A stretch of 64,000 nucleotides of DNA, from contig NZ_PVXL01000078.1 in the NCBI RefSeq assembly GCF_002995805.1, forward strand, positions 1-64,000. The letters are read 5' to 3'. Below the pieces are notes generated by a model that searched no databases, was not told where the DNA came from, and saw only the letters and a list, made by a program, of their open reading frames with translations. A program made the translations under genes and the position numbers. Source of the stretch: Neomoorella stamsii (GTDB lineage Bacteria > Bacillota > DSM-521 > Neomoorellales > Neomoorellaceae). Shown here in pieces: positions 62,654 through 64,000 of the stretch. Positions within the stretch are counted from its first letter, which is position 1. The number at the start of each line of letters is the position of its first letter.

Positions 62654-64000
62654 ATGGTGCCTGCCAGCGAAAAGAGCGGCCTGGCCCAGGTAAATTTGCC
62701 CATTATGGGTATGAGCTGTGCGTCCTGCGTGGCCAAAGTGGAAAAGGCTCTGAAAAATATGGCGGGCGTAGCTGACGCCCGCGTCAACCTGGTTGCCGGG
62801 AAGGCCACAGTGGAATATTTCCCGGAGCAGGTCGGCGTGCCCCAAATGGCCAAGACCATCCAGGAGATCGGCTATGAGGTACCGGAAGAGGAAGTTCTCC
62901 TGACGGTAAGGGGGATGAGTTGTGCCGCCTGTGTGGCCAAGGTGGAAAAAGCCGTTAAAGCTCTGCCCGGCGTCACTTCGGTAGTAGTGAACCTGCCGGC
63001 GGAATCGGCGAGAATCCGGTTCTACCCTGGGACCGTAGACAAGGCACGCATTAAAAAGGAAATCAATGCCCTGGGCTATGAGGCAACGGAAAAGCTAACG
63101 GGTCAAGAGGCCCTGGACCAGGAGAAAGAGGCCCGGGAGAAAGAAATCCGATACCAGCGCCGTAATATGTGGATTGCCTGGCCCTTGGCCACTTTAGTAA
63201 TGATCGGCATGTTCCGGGACATGTGGATTTTCCCCTACTTTGTACCAGAATGGCTCGGAAACGTGTATGTGCTGTGGGCTTTAACCACACCGGTCACCTT
63301 TATCCCCGGCTGGCAGTTTTTCGTCCATAGCTGGAACGGCCTTAAACGCGGAACTACAGATATGAACCTCCTCTATGCGACGGGTATTGGGGCAGCCTAT
63401 ATCATCGCTACCATCAATACCCTCTGGCCTGAGGCCGGTTTTGGTGGGCGCGGGGCCACTTTCTTCGAGTCCGCCGCATTGCTCACCGCCTTTATCGTCC
63501 TGGGTCGTTACCTGGAGGCTATTACCCGCGGCCGTACTTCCGAGGCCATCCGTAAGCTCATGAGCCTGCAGGCCAGAACCGCCCGGGTTATCCGGGACGG
63601 CCAGGAGATGGAGATTGCTGCCGATGAAGTTGAGGTAGGGGACATTGTGGTGGTCCGCCCCGGCGAAAGCATCCCGGTGGACGGGGAAGTTATCGAGGGT
63701 TATTCGGCCGTAGATGAATCCATGCTTACTGGCGAGAGCATCCCGGTGGAAAAACGTCCCGGAGCCCAGGTGGTGGGGGCGACCATCAATAAGACCGGTT
63801 CCTTCAAGTTCCGGGCCACCCGGGTGGGGAGCGAAACAGCTTTAGCCCAGATCATCAAGATGGTGGAGGAGGCCCAGGCTTCCAAGGCCCCCATTCAAAA
63901 ACTGGCCGACTTCGTGGCCGGCCACTTCATCGCCGGCGTCCACATCCTGGCCCTGGTAGTCTTTTTGTTCTGGTTCTTTATTGGCTACGATGCCTTTTTC
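62654..64000 (+). CDS. copA: Copper-translocating P-type ATPase (cut by window edge)
   Basis: ATG 62654 has GGAGGTG upstream; 449 codons are present. Two heavy-metal-binding domains carry GMSCASC (Cys22, Cys25) and GMSCAAC (Cys90, Cys93). Membrane segments follow from about 175, then the actuator motif SMLTGES. The CPC membrane motif and the phosphorylation site DKTGT lie beyond the window. Copper export is the likely role; silver is an alternative. The promoter resembles that of the lgt gene. Confidence 0.93.
   Translation, partial: MVPASEKSGLAQVNLPIMGMSCASCVAKVEKALKNMAGVADARVNLVAGKATVEYFPEQVGVPQMAKTIQEIGYEVPEEEVLLTVRGMSCAACVAKVEKAVKALPGVTSVVVNLPAESARIRFYPGTVDKARIKKEINALGYEATEKLTGQEALDQEKEAREKEIRYQRRNMWIAWPLATLVMIGMFRDMWIFPYFVPEWLGNVYVLWALTTPVTFIPGWQFFVHSWNGLKRGTTDMNLLYATGIGAAYIIATINTLWPEAGFGGRGATFFESAALLTAFIVLGRYLEAITRGRTSEAIRKLMSLQARTARVIRDGQEMEIAADEVEVGDIVVVRPGESIPVDGEVIEGYSAVDESMLTGESIPVEKRPGAQVVGATINKTGSFKFRATRVGSETALAQIIKMVEEAQASKAPIQKLADFVAGHFIAGVHILALVVFLFWFFIGYDAFF

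Overview
The window reads as a chromosomal segment of a thermophilic, anaerobic, Moorella-like Firmicute (acetogen type). This is inferred from gene content: tandem glycine riboswitch plus two-subunit GcvP, YgfK/SsnA/molybdenum-hydroxylase purine genes, two purine riboswitches, a SAM-I riboswitch, strong Shine-Dalgarno sites with frequent GTG/TTG starts, and no aerobic respiratory genes. No rRNA, tRNA or CRISPR array was seen.

Layout. 1-0.5 kb: left part of an IS110-family transposase. 0.5-4.7 kb: GntR/HutC regulator, orphan ribbon-helix-helix protein, stand-alone CBM25-like protein, octanoyltransferase LipM, and two toxin-antitoxin-like pairs (AbrB/RelE and HEPN/MNT). 5.0-9.4 kb: an AT-richer block (ECF sigma factor, anti-sigma factor, three exported proteins of unknown function) bounded by two direct copies of the 3' end of gcvPB. 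9.4-14 kb: glycine cleavage operon gcvT-gcvH-gcvPA-gcvPB behind a tandem glycine riboswitch, with a decayed serine dehydratase remnant upstream. 14.6-22.9 kb: ygfK and a BMP-type nucleoside ABC importer led by a purine riboswitch. 23-24 kb: class I aminotransferase. 24.3-44.2 kb: a long run of genes on the minus strand for uptake (TRAP DctPQM) and breakdown of an unidentified nitrogenous compound: two ectoine-hydrolase-like M24 enzymes, two M20 hydrolases, an Asp/Glu racemase-like protein, a threonine-dehydratase-like PLP enzyme, RidA, an acetamidase/formamidase, a Glu/Leu dehydrogenase-like enzyme, an arginase-family enzyme, an FrdA/FrdB-like flavoprotein pair, PanB and an IclR regulator. 44.3-50.9 kb: a molybdenum hydroxylase operon behind a second purine riboswitch, with ssnA and duplicated FeS and FAD subunits but only one Mo subunit. 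51-57.9 kb: small membrane protein, then a sulfur assimilation block (MoeB/HesA-like, siroheme sulfite reductase-like, TusA-like, ThiS-like with an extended tail) facing a SAM-I riboswitch with two Cys/Met PLP enzymes. 58-64 kb: metal-related genes (FTR1 iron permease with Fur-like boxes, lipoprotein, CCxHH membrane protein, Lgt-like gene, CopA P-type ATPase running off the end).

How it fits together. Purine import (BMP transporter) and purine oxidation (molybdenum hydroxylase, SsnA, YgfK, possibly the YgeY-like M20 enzyme) are tied by two guanine-type riboswitches. Purine breakdown yields glycine and formate-level carbon, and the glycine cleavage system could pass C1 units to the Wood-Ljungdahl pathway (inference). 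The 24-44 kb cluster looks like an anaerobic version of an ectoine-type utilisation locus with a substrate I cannot identify. The metal region shares two kinds of operator: a four-unit TGAAGA repeat with an 11-bp period, present twice, and TACCC-N5-GGGTA palindromes.
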